A stretch of DNA of 64,000 nucleotides from Cristatella mucedo (Eukaryota > Bryozoa > Phylactolaemata > Cristatellidae), in the NCBI GenBank assembly GCA_009760855.2, contig WPIO01000139.1, positions 731,001 through 795,000 on the forward strand, given 5' to 3'. The stretch's first letter is position 1, and every line of letters begins with the position of its first letter. Made by a program: the position numbers and the translations under genes. The notes beneath the pieces were generated by a model. It searched no databases and was not told where the DNA came from. It saw only the letters and a program-made list of their open reading frames with translations. Below, piece after piece: positions 1 through 12,821 of this stretch.

Positions 1-1082
1 GGTCTGTGCTTACGCCGTGGAAAGGTGCGTGCCAGAAAAGTCAACCGGTTCAACGCAAAGCCGATTGTTTTGAAATTCCATGGGTAAATGCGCATTGGCT
101 TAGGCGTGCGTTGGGTCGCTCTGCGAGAATCTCGTTGGAGCGGCGGCGGCGGCGGCGGCTCAAGTTCTTACAACGTTGACCGCGCCGTCAGTTCAACGAA
201 GACACTCAGAGCGCGTCTTCCGTTTCCCAACGAGCCATGTCTTAAGCAAGTCAAGCGCTATTGTGGCCGCTCGAGTGATATAAACAGGTGCATGCACATG
301 CATGCACGTATACCATTATGGGCTTACATACGCACTGCTATACAATGCTGTCGAGCTTCATTAATTATATCAGACTGGCCGAGCCTACGACTAGTCAGTC
401 TCTCATAGCTTCTTTGGTGGCGTGCGACGCGGTGCACGCTTGGTCCACACTATTTCAGCTGCGATCTCTTTGATCTTTGAGCCCACGCTCCTTCTTTCGA
501 CTGGCAAACTTTAATCGTCGCATTTTCTTCTGGGCTCTGCGCCATTTACCCACTAGAACCAAATTTATCGGCGGGAATTCCCAGAAGACACCCTAGAGGT
601 GAGATCGCGTGCGTTCCCGGAGCTAAGCGTGCGCGTAATGTTATTGGCCAGCCTCTGGAACTGCCTGCCAACCGGGCGCAGAGCTAACGCGTCAGCCACT
701 AAGGCCGATGGCTGGTGGTAGCAGTACTGCTTCCGTAGCGGACTTGTATCCATTTGTCGCCGCAAGTCTCAGCATCTCGGTATTGAATAGTGTCTGCAAG
801 GTATTCGGTTCCGTGCTACCGGCATACATCATGCTTCCTAAAAGTAGACTTTTTTGCCGCAACTTGTTCTGAGGCAATGCAGGAGCCGTGTATTCTCTTT
901 CCCTTCCCCGCACCCCTTCCTACGCCTACGGCTTTACCGATCGTCCTTCCCCACACGCTCCTTCCCCCACCAAAGACTAAAGCCGTTAAAGCAGAGGAGT
1001 GCTACAGCCTTAATCGCACCTTAGATTCGGCCATGAGCAAGGTGCAAAAAGTGACAGCTGAGAGAAATACTAGTAGTCATCA
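1..1082. other. No recognisable gene
   Basis: Open frames here are short and match nothing I recognise. The only structure is a short GGC triplet run at about 141-158. Confidence 0.5.
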
Positions 1083-1160
1083 TAATAATAGTCCTTTTCA
1101 TTATTAGGATAATAATAAAATTTATATAGCGCCCTCGGAGAACGTTATCTATTTCTAGAA
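1083..1160 (-). repeat. LINE A 3' tail fragment
   Basis: An ATA/ATT run followed by tatagcgccctcggagaac and atctatttctag. This is the reverse complement of the conserved 3' end of the L2/CR1-like LINE seen intact near 28.6 kb. Confidence 0.6.
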
Positions 1161-1529
1161 ACTGTACACACACTTCTTATTGGGACGCCTGGTTTTGGAA
1201 GCACTCAAATTACGACAGCACTTGGTTGTTGCCCCATCACAGAGCAGCAGCGCACAACCTAGCAAAAACCGAGCATTTCCAAGCTGATTCCAAAGTGGAG
1301 GCCGTGAACTACTGCCACGCTCCTCGATGTCAAGGTTTCGCTTCACCCTCGCTAAAATCATGGCTGTATACTTGATATCTACCTGCCAGGTTGCAGCTGC
1401 AGGAAGTTGGAGTTCAGCTCAGCTTTATTAAATCATGAACAGCTGCAACAGCCAATTTAGCAGCCTCATTTTTAGCAGCAGAAGAGCATTTCCGGCTATC
1501 GCCACCGCTGGCAGTGAATAATAAAAGAT

Positions 1530-1625
1530 CTTCCACTGCAGGAATCGAACCCACAGTATGGGTCGTGAAGAACGAGCACCTTATCCCTGGGCACGACCGG
1601 GGCTGCTGGTGCCAGGACAGTGGGT
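1530..1625 (-). repeat. tRNA-derived SINE fragment
   Basis: The minus strand carries a perfect pol III B box (GGTTCGATTCC, at 1541-1551) preceded by an A-box-like tgcccagggataagg at the spacing of a tRNA. No tRNA cloverleaf closes, so it is read as a SINE head. Confidence 0.6.
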
Positions 1626-1682
1626 AAAAATGCGGGTACAGTAACCTGCGAGCGATCGCCCGCACGTGTGAATCCGTAGCCC

Positions 1683-1725
1683 GCAGCACCAGCAGCACCA
1701 GCAGCCCGCAGCACTAGCAGCAGAG
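1683..1725. repeat. Imperfect GCA triplet repeat
   Basis: About 14 units of agc/cag with interruptions. It encodes Ala/Gln/Ser runs in chance frames only. Confidence 0.7.
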
Positions 1726-4240
1726 GCAAATGCAATAGAGCGACGCCGCAGTTTGAGCAGGATCAGGAGGGAGCATGCTCGATCAGCTACGAGTGAGCCG
1801 CCGCCAGGCTCTTTATTTAGCGACCAAAGCATTGAGTTTGGTTGGGTAATGGGATAATGGGAGCCCGATGTGACACACGAGACACACGTCCGTGACAGCT
1901 TGCCACCCGTTTGGCGACTCCAAATTGTAGTTCGACGTGTGATCAACGGTATGCTCATGCTTGAGCGTACGAGCGATGCGTGTTCCTTCCATGTTCTCTC
2001 ATAACACAGGCAGCAGCAAACCTAATCGCTGCCCAAACTGCCCGAGCCGTCACTACTAGAGCATGGCTCCAGCTGTCTGTGAGCCTATCGGTCCGTCTGG
2101 ATCGGATGGATGCCTAGGACAGGTCGACAGATCTCGTCCGGCAGTTGCTAGGTCTCCCACCTTCTTCACTCTTCGGCAATCGGGACCGTCCCAGGCGCAC
2201 TGTGCGCAGTGATATATTCACTCACTCTTTTGACTTGGTCACCCAGTCAGTGTGGGCAAGGCAAAGCAAGGTCACCCTGTCGGGCAGCGAGCCGAGCTAA
2301 GCTCGCCATCACCTCGGAGCAGGCCGCCCAGCAGTCTATCGCTTGCTGTAAGTGGCGTTCGATCGAACCGTACTCCGGGCACGTCTCGAAGCTGTGCGAT
2401 GCCCTTTTCTCGACTTCGCAGTAGGATCGGATGACACTAACGCTGGCGGCCGCTGGCGGATCGACCCATGTCATCTCAAAGCACCTGGGGCAAAAGCCAG
2501 GTGCCAGGAGCTGTGAGCCCTGCAGTCCCTAGCCGAGAGTTCAGCAGCGCCTCCGTGTAACACTCTCCCCATCGCAGAATGGGCGGTAACGCGACGTTGC
2601 CACCAGTTTCTGGTGTCGGAGATGACTAGCAAATGAGTAGGGTCCGTTATGTGGAGCCGGGGTAAGATCGGACGACGAAGCAGTCGCTGGCGCTGGCAGC
2701 AGTGTCAGCCACACAAGGGCTTTATCATTGAGAGTTTGGTGGCGAATTCTTGAAGCGATCGTATGCGAAAGGTCGACACGGACGGCACTGAGCTTAAAAC
2801 TTCTAGCGAAAAAAATGGCGCTTGTCCGCGGCTCTACAGGCAGTGTCGTAATAAACCGTTTCGACGGTGGCCGCGAGAGGAAGTGTGAGGATGGACAACA
2901 GAAGGTGAGGTCCCATCGATTGGCGCAGAGCAATAAGAAGCGTCAACAGTAACCTTTTCAACCGTTCAGTGTAATGGACTTTTTTCCTGCTGAGGCCGCT
3001 CAGCCGAAAAAGATTACATTACGGATAATCGATGGGACATTTAATTGAGCCACCTAGCCGGCTACTGATTTGCAAGCGTGTTTCTTAGGCGATGTGCTGA
3101 GTCCGTATGCCCGCATCATAAAGTAGAAAGCCGCATCGAGAGACGACCGGTCAGCTGCAGTTGTCGCTATTGCGAAGCACCGTGCTGCCAGCGTTGACAA
3201 GCTCTGCGAGCTTCGGCGGTGTCGTTTACAACGACTTCGCTCTGCTGTGCTAGAAGAACGGGTTGTAACGATAAAGCAGCTTTGAAGAAAATGAGAATAC
3301 GATCGGGCAAATGAATAAAACACTGCTGCCCTTCCTAAGGATTTGATAAAGCTTAGCGAACGGTCGATTTCCGAGTGCAGCTGACTGAACGACTAGGGCC
3401 GCAGCCTCGAGGAAGCGCCAGCTGTCGCTCCCTGTCGACTGCTGTCTAAGCGGTCGAACGGTCACCTACTGTTGTTCACCTCAACCTGGGCCATTCATAA
3501 GAAAGAGTATAAGTAGCTTAGATTTTAAAAAGAGTCAAATAACCAAAGCAGACCTCAAAGCACGGCTAGCGGCGGCATCCCGCGGGCCTAAGAGGTCGCC
3601 CACGTCATGGCCCAGCTATCGGCAAGGGGGAGGGGAAATCCCCCCTGACCTCGCCATCTGCAACTGCATGTAACGCTACTGCGGCCAAGGCAGACTTTAT
3701 ATACGAAATTTTCATCTGCAGTTGCAATAGGTTGAACAAAGAAATCGCACTGCTTCGCACTATTAAGGAACTATTTATTTTGGGTAGTGCTTATTGAGGC
3801 TTTCTTACTAAGCTATAATGACGACTCATCAGACGAAAATATCTGCAACTGATAAAAAATTGCAGGTCACGCTACCAGATTCATTTGCAGTATAGGAGCT
3901 TGGGGGGGGGGGTTCTTGTCCATAGTATCATGGAAGGCTTGGCAAACAGCGGCTATGCGTGGCAGTTACCCGAGCAAGCATCGACTTCTGGGACGTTGCT
4001 TTTCATTGACACGCTTGAATAAGCTTCCTTCGTCGTCAATCGCCCAGCACCGAATCACATGCAACGATACCCCATGCGGCCTACTGAAAAGTGATCTCAT
4101 GTGATTGAGCCGAAGCAAGGAATTTGGCTTGCAGACAAACTTGGCTCGAGTCTGGTTAAAGGATGCCTGGAACACGTGTAGACTAATGTAAATGTGGACA
4201 CGAGCCTGCTTTATCTACATAATGACTAAAATCTAGTTTC
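1726..4240. other. No recognisable gene
   Basis: Mixed-composition sequence. The only notable features are an 11-base G run at 3902-3912 and a CCGCGGG/GGGGGA-rich patch near 3580-3645. Short open frames show no recognisable domain. Confidence 0.5.
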
Positions 4241-4241
4241 T

Positions 4242-4314
4242 AGAATCTAGATCGTCAGCAAGTGTATTTATCGGCTATGTACCGCAAGATACACTTGCTA
4301 TCGATCTAGATTCT
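4242..4314. ncRNA. Strong hairpin, microRNA-precursor-like
   Basis: Arms 4242-4267 and 4289-4314 pair over 26 positions with two mismatches around a 21-nt loop. The size and near-perfect stem resemble a pre-miRNA or a small foldback element. The strand is undetermined and no known miRNA seed was recognised. Confidence 0.35.
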
Positions 4315-4834
4315 GCATTTAGCAAATGTGTCCTAGCAAGAGATTAGTGTCATGGGTTCTGGACCCCCGAGGTCCTGGTTTTGAATCTAGATTATCGCAG
4401 GATTGGCTGACTGCAGGATTCCACATGTCTACTGAAGCTAATCTCAAGGGAACCTGTGAGAGACTGGTGATGTTAGATGAAATGCAGAAGTGCTCTCACA
4501 CGGACCCAGGTCGGCGAAATGCACTCTTGCCTCTGAATATGGCAATAGAAACTAACTTACCAGAATTACTATCAATATTGGTCCATGTCTCGCAGAGACT
4601 AAATCCTCTTACTGATAATATTTTTAAAATTAAAATATCGTAAATTGAAAGCCACGACTGAAACGTGCTTCCTAGTGAACTCTTTTCGCTGAGTCGTACT
4701 AGTTCCGTCACGGAAGACAATCCGCGCCATCTTGCCGCTTGACGGAAATACGCCTTCTAGCCAGTGACACACGAGTGTGTCATCTTGCGGCGTAATAGAA
4801 TTTCTCGCTTTAATCATTAGAGATGGAACAGAAG

Positions 4835-4945
4835 TGCTTGCCTCCACAGGGCTCAAAGTCCGAGGTCGTGGGCTCGATCTACATGGCACATATGAAGCGC
4901 TTGAATAGAGAATAAGTTTTTCTTAGGGTGCTATGGAAATACATT
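4835..4945 (+). repeat. tRNA-derived SINE (SINE A) copy
   Basis: Degenerate head with gaggtcgtgggctcga, then catatgaagcgcttgaatag, agaataagttt and gggtgctat. This is the SINE A middle and LINE-like tail seen in the better copies at 26.8, 33.9 and 49.4 kb. Confidence 0.6.
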
Positions 4946-5029
4946 ATATTTCAAATGGCGAATTCTAAAGACTCAGCCAATTCTAAGAGGAACAGGTGAG
5001 TTTTTAGTTTCCTTTTTAAATGTTTGAGC

Positions 5030-6800
5030 CAGGGATTATGTAACGTCAGTCGAGAGTGAGCTTCTGACCTTGGGTGCATACGCAATTAAGGAACTTTCTG
5101 AAAGGGATTCGAGATTGTTTAGAAGCACATCTAAACTAATGGAGTCAAAAGAGCGAGTGTTACTAAGCCTAGCATGAACAAGAAGTAGTTCGGATAGGTA
5201 GGCAAGTGCAACAGACTGCAGGGACCTAAGTGCGAGTGGAATAATCTTTATATCGAGACGTGGCTTGATCGGGTGCCAGTGGAAGTAATGTAGCAATATG
5301 TGAATAATGAAATATAGTGTGACGTTGCAACTTTAAAGACAGTAAAGGCAGTAGGCTGACCTTTTCCCCGGCTACATGCAGCCTATAGCTCAGGCCGAAA
5401 GACCTGCGCACAACAAGTTTCAGAATGCTAGAGAGGATGTCCCAAGTGCAATTGCTAAACTGAATGTGTTTACCCTGTCTAAGTAGGCTAAATTTGCTAG
5501 ATAGTTGAAAATATGAAGACATCACTGTAAAGCTGATGTTGTTCTCTGAGGAAATGTGATATCAGAACCCGACAGCCAGATTCTTTGCGTGTACTGAACG
5601 ACCCTAGCTAGGGCTTAGCCTAGGGGCAAAGCTGTTCACGACCTTCGTCAATGACTCCGTGCCCGCAGCAGGAAATTCCTTATCTATCTTGTTGATCTTT
5701 TGGCTCTTCTGCCACTTATATAAATGAGGCTGTTAAATCGGATAGCCGTTAGATTTTTATAGGAGACAGGCTGACTAACCCACCCAGTTTTGCTAGTGGT
5801 GCTTCCCAATTTCTGAGCAACGCTATGTTTGCCAATAAATAGTATGCTAATTGTATTGCCCTTTAATTTGAGAAAGTTAGCTGCCATATAAGAAAGAATG
5901 TCAGCAGTACATTCACCAAGGAAGTTTAGATAATTATAAATACTGAAAAACTAGGACGGATCAAATCGCGTGTGCAGCGTTGTGTCCTCGGCTTAGAAAT
6001 GAAAGCCTATATTACGCTTGACGACAAATTTGGCAAGAGAAATAGTGTAAATTGTAATAGGGAACAGATCCCAGGGGCATCCCGTACTTTAATGGCTCTT
6101 CAGATGACTTTTGCCAGTTGAAATTCGAAGCCGTGAAGTTGCCTACTGAAATAGGACCATTGCATTGTGAGAGAAAAGATGCAAAAAGTGGACTTGGTGA
6201 CCAATTGTATCAAACAATGCCTTAAGTTCCAGGAAAACAAACTGAGAGTCATGCGACCTAAGTCTGCATTCTTGCGAAGGCCGTTAGCCACTTGAAGCAG
6301 TGATGTCTGTCTCTGTGGGGTGACTAGTCTTAAAACTTGACTGGAAATTACTTGCCAGGTTTGAAGCTGATAAGAGTTTAGATGGTCTGCACCGGCTTAA
6401 TCGATAGATCGATGTCTTTGATTTGTAAAAGGCAGAGGAGGGTGTTTCTGGAGTTATCCCAGTGTAATGTGGCATTCTCACTGAGCTGCCTAAAAGTAGT
6501 TTTTTTTAAGGGCGAAGAGACAAGGCCTGAGGTCAAGGAAATACTTATTAGGTTTGCTATGGAGGTCATCAGCATATATGTGCATCTTTCAATCTTTCAG
6601 GGGAACAGTGGATACGAAGGTTCTATATTGCCAGCAGTCTTTTTAGACTGGGATATTAGCTTTGAGATCGGACACTAGTGCTTGGCTTGGAAGTGGACCT
6701 TAAGACACTGCAAGGAGCTGAGGTAAAGAATTCGAGTGGCAATGTCGCCTTGGCGATGGACTCTATATTTCTCGTATCTAAATTTCTGACATAAGAGCTC
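5030..6800 (-). mobile_element. Decayed LINE A (L2/CR1-like) reverse-transcriptase copy
   Basis: Read on the minus strand, shifted-frame blocks follow the order of the intact LINE A ORF. NLASNFQSSFKTSHPTETD lies near 6300-6400, NADLGRMTLSLFSWNLRH near 6210-6270, FLKLKGNTISILFIGKHSV near 5815-5875 and LALRSLQSVALAYLSELL near 5175-5230. There are many stops and frameshifts, so the copy is old and non-functional. Confidence 0.75.
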
Positions 6801-8154
6801 GAGAAAAGATCTGCTTGATTTCAATAGGGATGACTAGGAAGATACTAACCTGGGAATCGTTAAAGAAATAGCTGATTGTCAACATTCGCATTTTCGGATT
6901 GATCATCTCTGTCTCCATTACATTTTTGTAGAGTATTGACTTGGCCTTAGCTAAGATTGATTGTTACATTCTATGATGGTCGTGCGCTAGTCAATGGGCT
7001 GTCAGCCCGGATCTTTGCATTATTCTTAAGCTTGGGCTTACTAGCTCTAGCTAGTGCAATGTCTGCAATAAATCAACCCATGACCATCTGGGCAACGGCT
7101 TAAAATATGCTTAGTCAGGAGAACAAACGTTTACAATATCAGATAGTGTCGTATTGCAGCAGAATTGAACGACATTTGCAAGGAAGAGACTCTTGTGCGG
7201 ACAGCATCAATATGTTAAGGTTTCACGATTTGCAGATGATTTCGGATACCGAGGGAGACAGAAAGTACAGACTGAATAAGAGTCGCGTGTAGTCAGATGA
7301 GCTGAATGTAATAAGTATAGTAATCGATAACCGACAGTTTTGGAGAAACGTTTGATCTGGTGCATGGGTGACCTTTCGCCGTGCATTTGAGCCACTTCAG
7401 AAATAAATTAGTCAATATGAGAAAATCTGCCCATAAGGAGTCATTAAAGACATGGAAATGAATTATAAAATCATCCAGTGCAGGGAAAGGGACGATTTTT
7501 TGCGCACAAAATCGAAATGAGCTGAGGCTATAATCGGATGAAGATAGATTTGGTATCTGGCGGAAAATTAATTGCTGACACTATCATGACTTTTTGGAGG
7601 CATCAAAAAATAAATTCAAAAGAAAGCTTCGCGGTGACTGCAAGCGGTGTGAAAATGACAGAGGAGCGAGTGACAATGATTAATTTCCCACTAGCTTCGA
7701 TTGATCTCGGGGTAGGACAGAAAAAAGTCTGTAGGAATGGAACTGGTAATGGTCAGCACTTTGTTAATTTTTCAGGCGAGGCTCGATAAGAGCAAACAAA
7801 TCAAGAGCGTCGTCATCAAATCCTTAAATAGTTGTCTTATCGAAGTCATAACTAAATATGATGGTAGTTTTAATAGCCCTTTTTTATATAAGCATTATGT
7901 GAGCAAAACTCTTGCAGCACAATTTTTAAAGTTTGCTAATTATGTCCGAAAATGAAACCTTTGAAACTGGAAGTCATGGAGGAAAAATAAGCAGATTTGA
8001 AGACATTAATGCTAAAATGAATGACTGAATGTTAAATGGGATGTTCGCTTGAAAGAGTTTATACATTCTTCGGCGAAGAGGCAATGCACTGTTGATCGGT
8101 TGGCTACTGTTGATGGTATAATACTAGCAGATTTAACAGCCTCGTTTGTGTGTG
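6801..8154. other. AT-rich sequence, nothing recognised
   Basis: It could include the 5' part of the neighbouring decayed LINE, but I could not recognise endonuclease motifs. The open frames at 7107-7292, 7538-7789 and 7737-7955 show no domain. Confidence 0.4.
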
Positions 8155-8282
8155 GCTAAGAACCTTAGCTGCTATTACCACCATGTGCAGTTGACAAGTA
8201 AGGATTGCCCACTGCAGGATTCGAACCCACGACCTCGGTTGTAAAGAGCGAGCACCTTACCTCCTGGGCTATCGCAAGCAGT
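8155..8282 (-). repeat. tRNA-derived SINE
   Basis: Minus-strand B box GGTTCGAATCC (8217-8227) is perfect and is preceded by gcccaggaggtaaggtgctc, an A-box region. The 3' part differs from SINE A. Confidence 0.65.
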
Positions 8283-8814
8283 GGACAAGACGAGGATATT
8301 CAGTCTTTACAATCACTCTGTTCCTCTCTTTTGAACAAATGATCGAGATTATTCAATTGTATGAGTATATCCATGTTGGAGAATTACTAACCTACCAAGG
8401 GTATTGCAGAGCTCCCGAAGTAGTACTTATACCATATAGGTAAATGTACCTCAAATTTTCTTGTTTTCAAGGAGAAAAGAAATGTCTCTCCAATTTGCAA
8501 AAGAAAAATGAAAAAACTTTCTTAAATACAATCTGTTCAATTCTCGCTACGGATACTTTGCTCCAAAATTGGTTTCGGAAAGTAGCTAATTTAAGCGAAA
8601 TTACGTACTGCTATTACAGCAAATGTGCCACCTTTGAAAGGTTCGGCAAGCAAAAGAAATTGTCAGTGCTTTATTTTGTGTCATCCAAATACAATACTCA
8701 AACGCTTGGAAATTTTAAAATTTGCGGAGTGGCTAAATCAGATACTGCTAGAATAAGTCAGCCGAAAACCACAACGTCAGCCGAAAGATTGTCAGGCTCC
8801 AAAAGGCGAGCTAT
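8283..8814. other. No recognisable gene
   Basis: A 139-codon frame opens at 8444 but shows no recognisable motif and runs into LINE A tail sequence at its end, so it is probably a chance ORF. Confidence 0.4.
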
Positions 8815-9540
8815 GATAATAATGATTAAAGTGATGCGTTCATATAGCCCCTCAGAGAACTAAACCTTTTTCTGGGTACACACGCATCAGCACACAGAGG
8901 ACAGCTCACAAGAATTCAGAAAATGCTATGAAGAAATGGTACTTTTTATGTACATAGCAATGAACTCAAAGGATGAATCACATGGATCCACTAAAAGCTG
9001 CGATAAATAGATGCCTTTTTAGTTAGTTTTTTTAATGTGGTCAAGTCATGGGATGTCAAGACGCCAGTCCGAAGTAAATTCCAGGCTTTGGGAGCATTTA
9101 AACTAAAGGCGCGATCTCCCAAAAATTTGAGGCTCGTACGGGATCTAGCTAGATGACGAGTTAGAAGAGCGATTGCCACGATGCCTAGCCTGATTGGAAA
9201 GTAGCTCAGATAGGTAGGCTGGAGCAAGAGTCTGACGGGACCGAACCGGAAGTGACAAAACCTCGGAAAGTCGACTGACCGCTTGATTGGGTGCCAGTAC
9301 TGGTCGGCGAAAAGCAGTATATGCTGCGACGCTCATGACAGAGAAGCTTAGCTACTGAGTTTTGCACCAATTGTATGCGATTTACTGCATAGATCGAAAA
9401 AACTGCAAGTTGTGAGTTACAGAAATGAGAACGGGACGCCACAAATGCAAGGAAAAACTTGGATGCGATATCCCTGTCTAAAAAAGCCCGAAGTTTTTCA
9501 ATGTCACGTTGTTGATCTGTCAGTTAACTGCAGAAAAAAG
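8815..9540 (-). mobile_element. Decayed LINE A copy, 3' half
   Basis: Starts at the 3' tail (ataataatg, then tagcccctcagagaac) and reads back into the RT C-terminus. FLGDRAFSLNAPKAWNLLRT, RIQLVQNSVAKLLCHERRS and FCNSQLAV match the intact copy. It is frameshifted several times and has lost the catalytic core. Confidence 0.75.
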
Positions 9541-9715
9541 TGTGTAGTCCAATCGCCCTCCTTATATAGCGGCAAATGAGCCATTGTGGCTATCACGACG
9601 CTGCCACCGGTCAACTAAGGATTTCCCGCATAGTTTTTCCCGATATGAAATTGAACTCAAAACGCAGGCCCTGAAGTGCACAAGGTTAGCCAGCCAGAAC
9701 ACCTAAAGGCCAGCC
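9541..9715 (-). repeat. Probable degenerate SINE
   Basis: The minus strand has tgagttcaatttcatatcgg at a B-box position and a tail with ggctcatttgccgctatata, resembling the second SINE type. It is heavily mutated. Confidence 0.35.
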
Positions 9716-9829
9716 AAAATGTCGTGCGGCCAAGCGAGCGAAAAAATACTGAAGTCTTCACTGAACTTCACTTCACTGGAGTTTGAATCACGGCAATTCC
9801 TTCAAACATAAGAAAAATGCAGAAGGTGG

Positions 9830-10895
9830 CTCTGAGTTATCCGGTTTCATTTGCCAACGAACGCCCGTCCTTCCAGCGACCGACCTCCCAATGGTCACGG
9901 AGGCGGCGGTTCACGGTTCGCTTGACTATTGCTCCCCGCCCCCGCCGGTGCACTCTCGTCTGTCTCGCGAACTTTGCCCGATGATTTTGTTCGGTCTCCA
10001 AAATGACGGTGAATTGTTTGGTCGCTGTTAGCGTTGGTGAGCTGGAATTCAAAATAAAAAGCGGAGAGCTCACTGTCTCGGCCAGTGTCTTGCATCGGGC
10101 AATCCACGGCCATCCACGAGCTATGTGCAAGCTTTTAACTTTGAAAGTTAACCGGTCCTGCAGTCATGACAGATTGGAATAGGGTGGGGGGATCAATTGA
10201 TCAGGGATTGGGAGCGACGCGCCTAGGTTAGCTTATATCAAGCTATCTGTGTAGACGGAAACCTTTGTTGAGCTTTCTTATGACGGCAAAAGCAAAGTTG
10301 GCGCGACCCTAGCACAATTGTAAAGTGTTGAATTCTTTAGACTTTAACCTAAGTTTAACTTTGATGACATACACTATTTCCCAACGTGTCTTACCGATGG
10401 GATCAACTCTTTGAGAAGCCATGATGAGGATGAGCTAGACAGTCTGTGATAAGAAGGGAAACTAAAGTGAAGGGAAGAGTGGTGAGAAGCAAAATACAAT
10501 ACAAAACAATACAATGCAATACAATACTGGCTGCAGCAGAATCAATGAGATGCAACGCAAATGAGCAGTTCGCGGCTACCCAATGCGAACAGGAGAATAT
10601 TGTGGATGAATGGACTGGTTTTTTCGCATACTGTTTTCTCTACTCGGACACGCTCTCTGCTTTTTTCCAATCGCACGGTCAAAGATGGCATAGCATGCGA
10701 TGGCTTCCGTTGTATTCAAATAGGAAACTTAACATCGACTCGTAACAGCAGCTACTCTTAATCTCATTACTCTGTGGGCAAGGTGTTACCAGAATAAACA
10801 TCAGTGATGCAAATGCCAGAGCTAGGTAGTCCTTACAGTTTTTTATTTTCTCACGACCATAAATTGTACGTAAACTCTGAATATAAAGTAACTGG
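9830..10895. other. No recognisable gene; mixed GC-rich then AT-rich sequence
   Basis: 9,830-10,130 is GC-richer with overlapping 70-97-codon frames on both strands but no motif. A short run of imperfect aatac units lies at about 10,495-10,525. Confidence 0.4.
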
Positions 10896-11090
10896 AGTAT
10901 GAAAATAATAAGTCCGATAGCGCCCTCAGTGAACTAAATCTCTTTCTAGCATAGTGTATGTGTAAATGTATATAAAATATATATATGCAAATGTAAAATG
11001 CATACCTCTTTTTAGTATATTGTAAGATATATATATATATATGTATAGATATTCATTTACATCTATATCATATAGCTGTATATGCATCTC
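10896..11090 (-). repeat. LINE A 3' tail fragment and AT-rich microsatellite
   Basis: gatagcgccctcagtgaact followed by aaatctctttctag is the LINE A tail on the minus strand. Imperfect TA/ATATGT tracts follow from 10,975 to 11,090. Confidence 0.55.
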
Positions 11091-11199
11091 TCCCTCTTAT
11101 CGCTATCTCTACCGATTCCGCCAGTGACGTCTTTCCGTATTCTGAGATTGCTCTTCCAAAATGGATTGCCATTAGATTAGTACATTGCCTCTATAGTCA

Positions 11200-11600
11200 A
11201 GTTGGCCTATTTTCAGCTATGAAACATTGCCAACATCAGGGCTGTCTCGGGCATGACGAAGACAGAATGGCTGGCTCACGAATTTGGGATATCATGTCTA
11301 AATTACTGCAACTCTTGTTTTTCAGGACTGCCAGCCTCTGTCCTTGATTGTGTGCAACTCGTGCATAGCTCATTGGGTTGTTTGATCTGTCGCTAGCCGC
11401 CTATATGCCATATCACACCATTTTTTATGAGCTTCACTGACTTCTTCACTGGCTTACAGGTTGCTTTGCGCTCTTGGAACAGTCTACCAACCTGACCTCC
11501 CCACTTCTTCCACTTCCACGCTTCCCCGCCTCCAGTCTTCTAGCTGTTCATCGTAGTAAAGGAAGACCTTATTTTCAGTTCGTATGCTCGGAAAGTCTAG
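11200..11600 (+). mobile_element. LINE reverse-transcriptase C-terminal fragment
   Basis: Plus-strand translation in shifting frames gives SCLNYCNSCFSGLPAS, then VQLVHSSLGCLICR and ALRSWNSLPT. This matches the 'FCNSLLxGLP...LQLVQNSAARLVCR...AWNSLPT' region of L2/CR1-like LINEs. No intact frame remains. Confidence 0.6.
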
Positions 11601-11604
11601 ATTA

Positions 11605-12609
11605 CTTCCAAATCCTGCCATTGCCAACATTTAGTGTTATTTTTTGGCCCTGAAAACATTTGTTCCGCTCAACTTTCTTTTCGCCCTGGTGAACATGACT
11701 ATTTTGTTCCTGTTTGCTTAGCAAGTGTATCTGTTCCAGATTCTGTACATGCTAGTAAACGCGGTCCTACAAATCGGTTCACGTAAAATACTCAGTGTTT
11801 GCTTTTGCAAGCTGGTCTTAGCATGTGATGATTGTGTGCTACTGTTTGCTTGAGTGATAGTAGTCGGTGTCATTAACCCTTGGTTATTGCATCTCTGGCA
11901 GCGAGTAGCAAGGCGCCTGGTTGGTTAGAGATTTTGTTTGTCTCAGGGCGCTAAAAAAACGACCTATTCTCTTTCTTATTACTACTATCTCCCACTCTCT
12001 GACCATTCTTTTCCTCTCTTAACAATCATAACCACTTTCCATCACTTGCGTCTCTTCTCTCCTCTCCTCTATCGAGATCTTTAACCGTCCCTGTGTCAGC
12101 CTAGCTGTCCCCTCTGTCTCTCTCGCTCACTATTTCTCTTTCCGTGCTCTCACCATCGCTCTTGTTTCTCCGTCTCTCCTTCTCTCTCTCTCTCTTTCTA
12201 TCTTCTTCTCTCGTATCTCCCGTCTCTCTCTCTCCCCTCGCTCTGCAATGCGGTCCAATTTTGTGGATGCGAGTGTCTCTATTTTTATTCACATTTCTTA
12301 CTTCCCCTGTAAAGCTTTTGTATTGCTATACCCTCTCGACGCATACTTTCTTCCTCACTTACAGTCTTGTGAACTGCTTTACCACGGAACGCATCGCGGT
12401 TGTGTTGATGTCCTGCAGCATTGCGTTGCTAGAAATAGGACTGCTTCAAAGCACCCGTGCACCTCGTGCCGGTGCTCTGCCAGACTGCAGAGCGAGGCGA
12501 CCGCGCTCTCTCAAGACTCCCTCAAGCAAGCCTCTCATCGTCTTTAAGTGGTCGCAGGACCACTCGTTCTCCCATCGCGAACAGCGAGGCCTCCACAGCA
12601 CTCAGCCAC
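11605..12609. repeat. Polypyrimidine-rich region, no gene
   Basis: From about 11,970 the plus strand becomes strongly C+T rich, with ctctct and tctctc runs at 12,175-12,240. Long open frames here are low-complexity Ser/Leu/Phe strings with no domain. Confidence 0.6.
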
Positions 12610-12735
12610 CTCACTCTCTCTCTCTCTCTCTCTCTTTCTCTGTGTGTGTGTCTCTCCCTGTTTCTCTCTGTCTCCCTCTTTGTCTCACTCTCTCTGTATG
12701 CTTGTCTATATCTCTGTGTCTCTCTGCTTCTGACA

Positions 12736-12820
<85 letters not shown>
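12610..12820. repeat. (CT)n microsatellite
   Basis: Interrupted CT repeats run from 12,612 and become an uninterrupted (CT) tract of about 80 bp at 12,737-12,817. The long Ser-Leu frames over it are artefacts of the repeat. Confidence 0.95.

Positions 12821-12821
<1 letters not shown>

Noticed and set aside
8217-8227. tRNA genes suggested by perfect pol III B boxes
   Set aside because: No cloverleaf can be completed and the heads are followed by SINE bodies and LINE-like tails, so these are SINEs.
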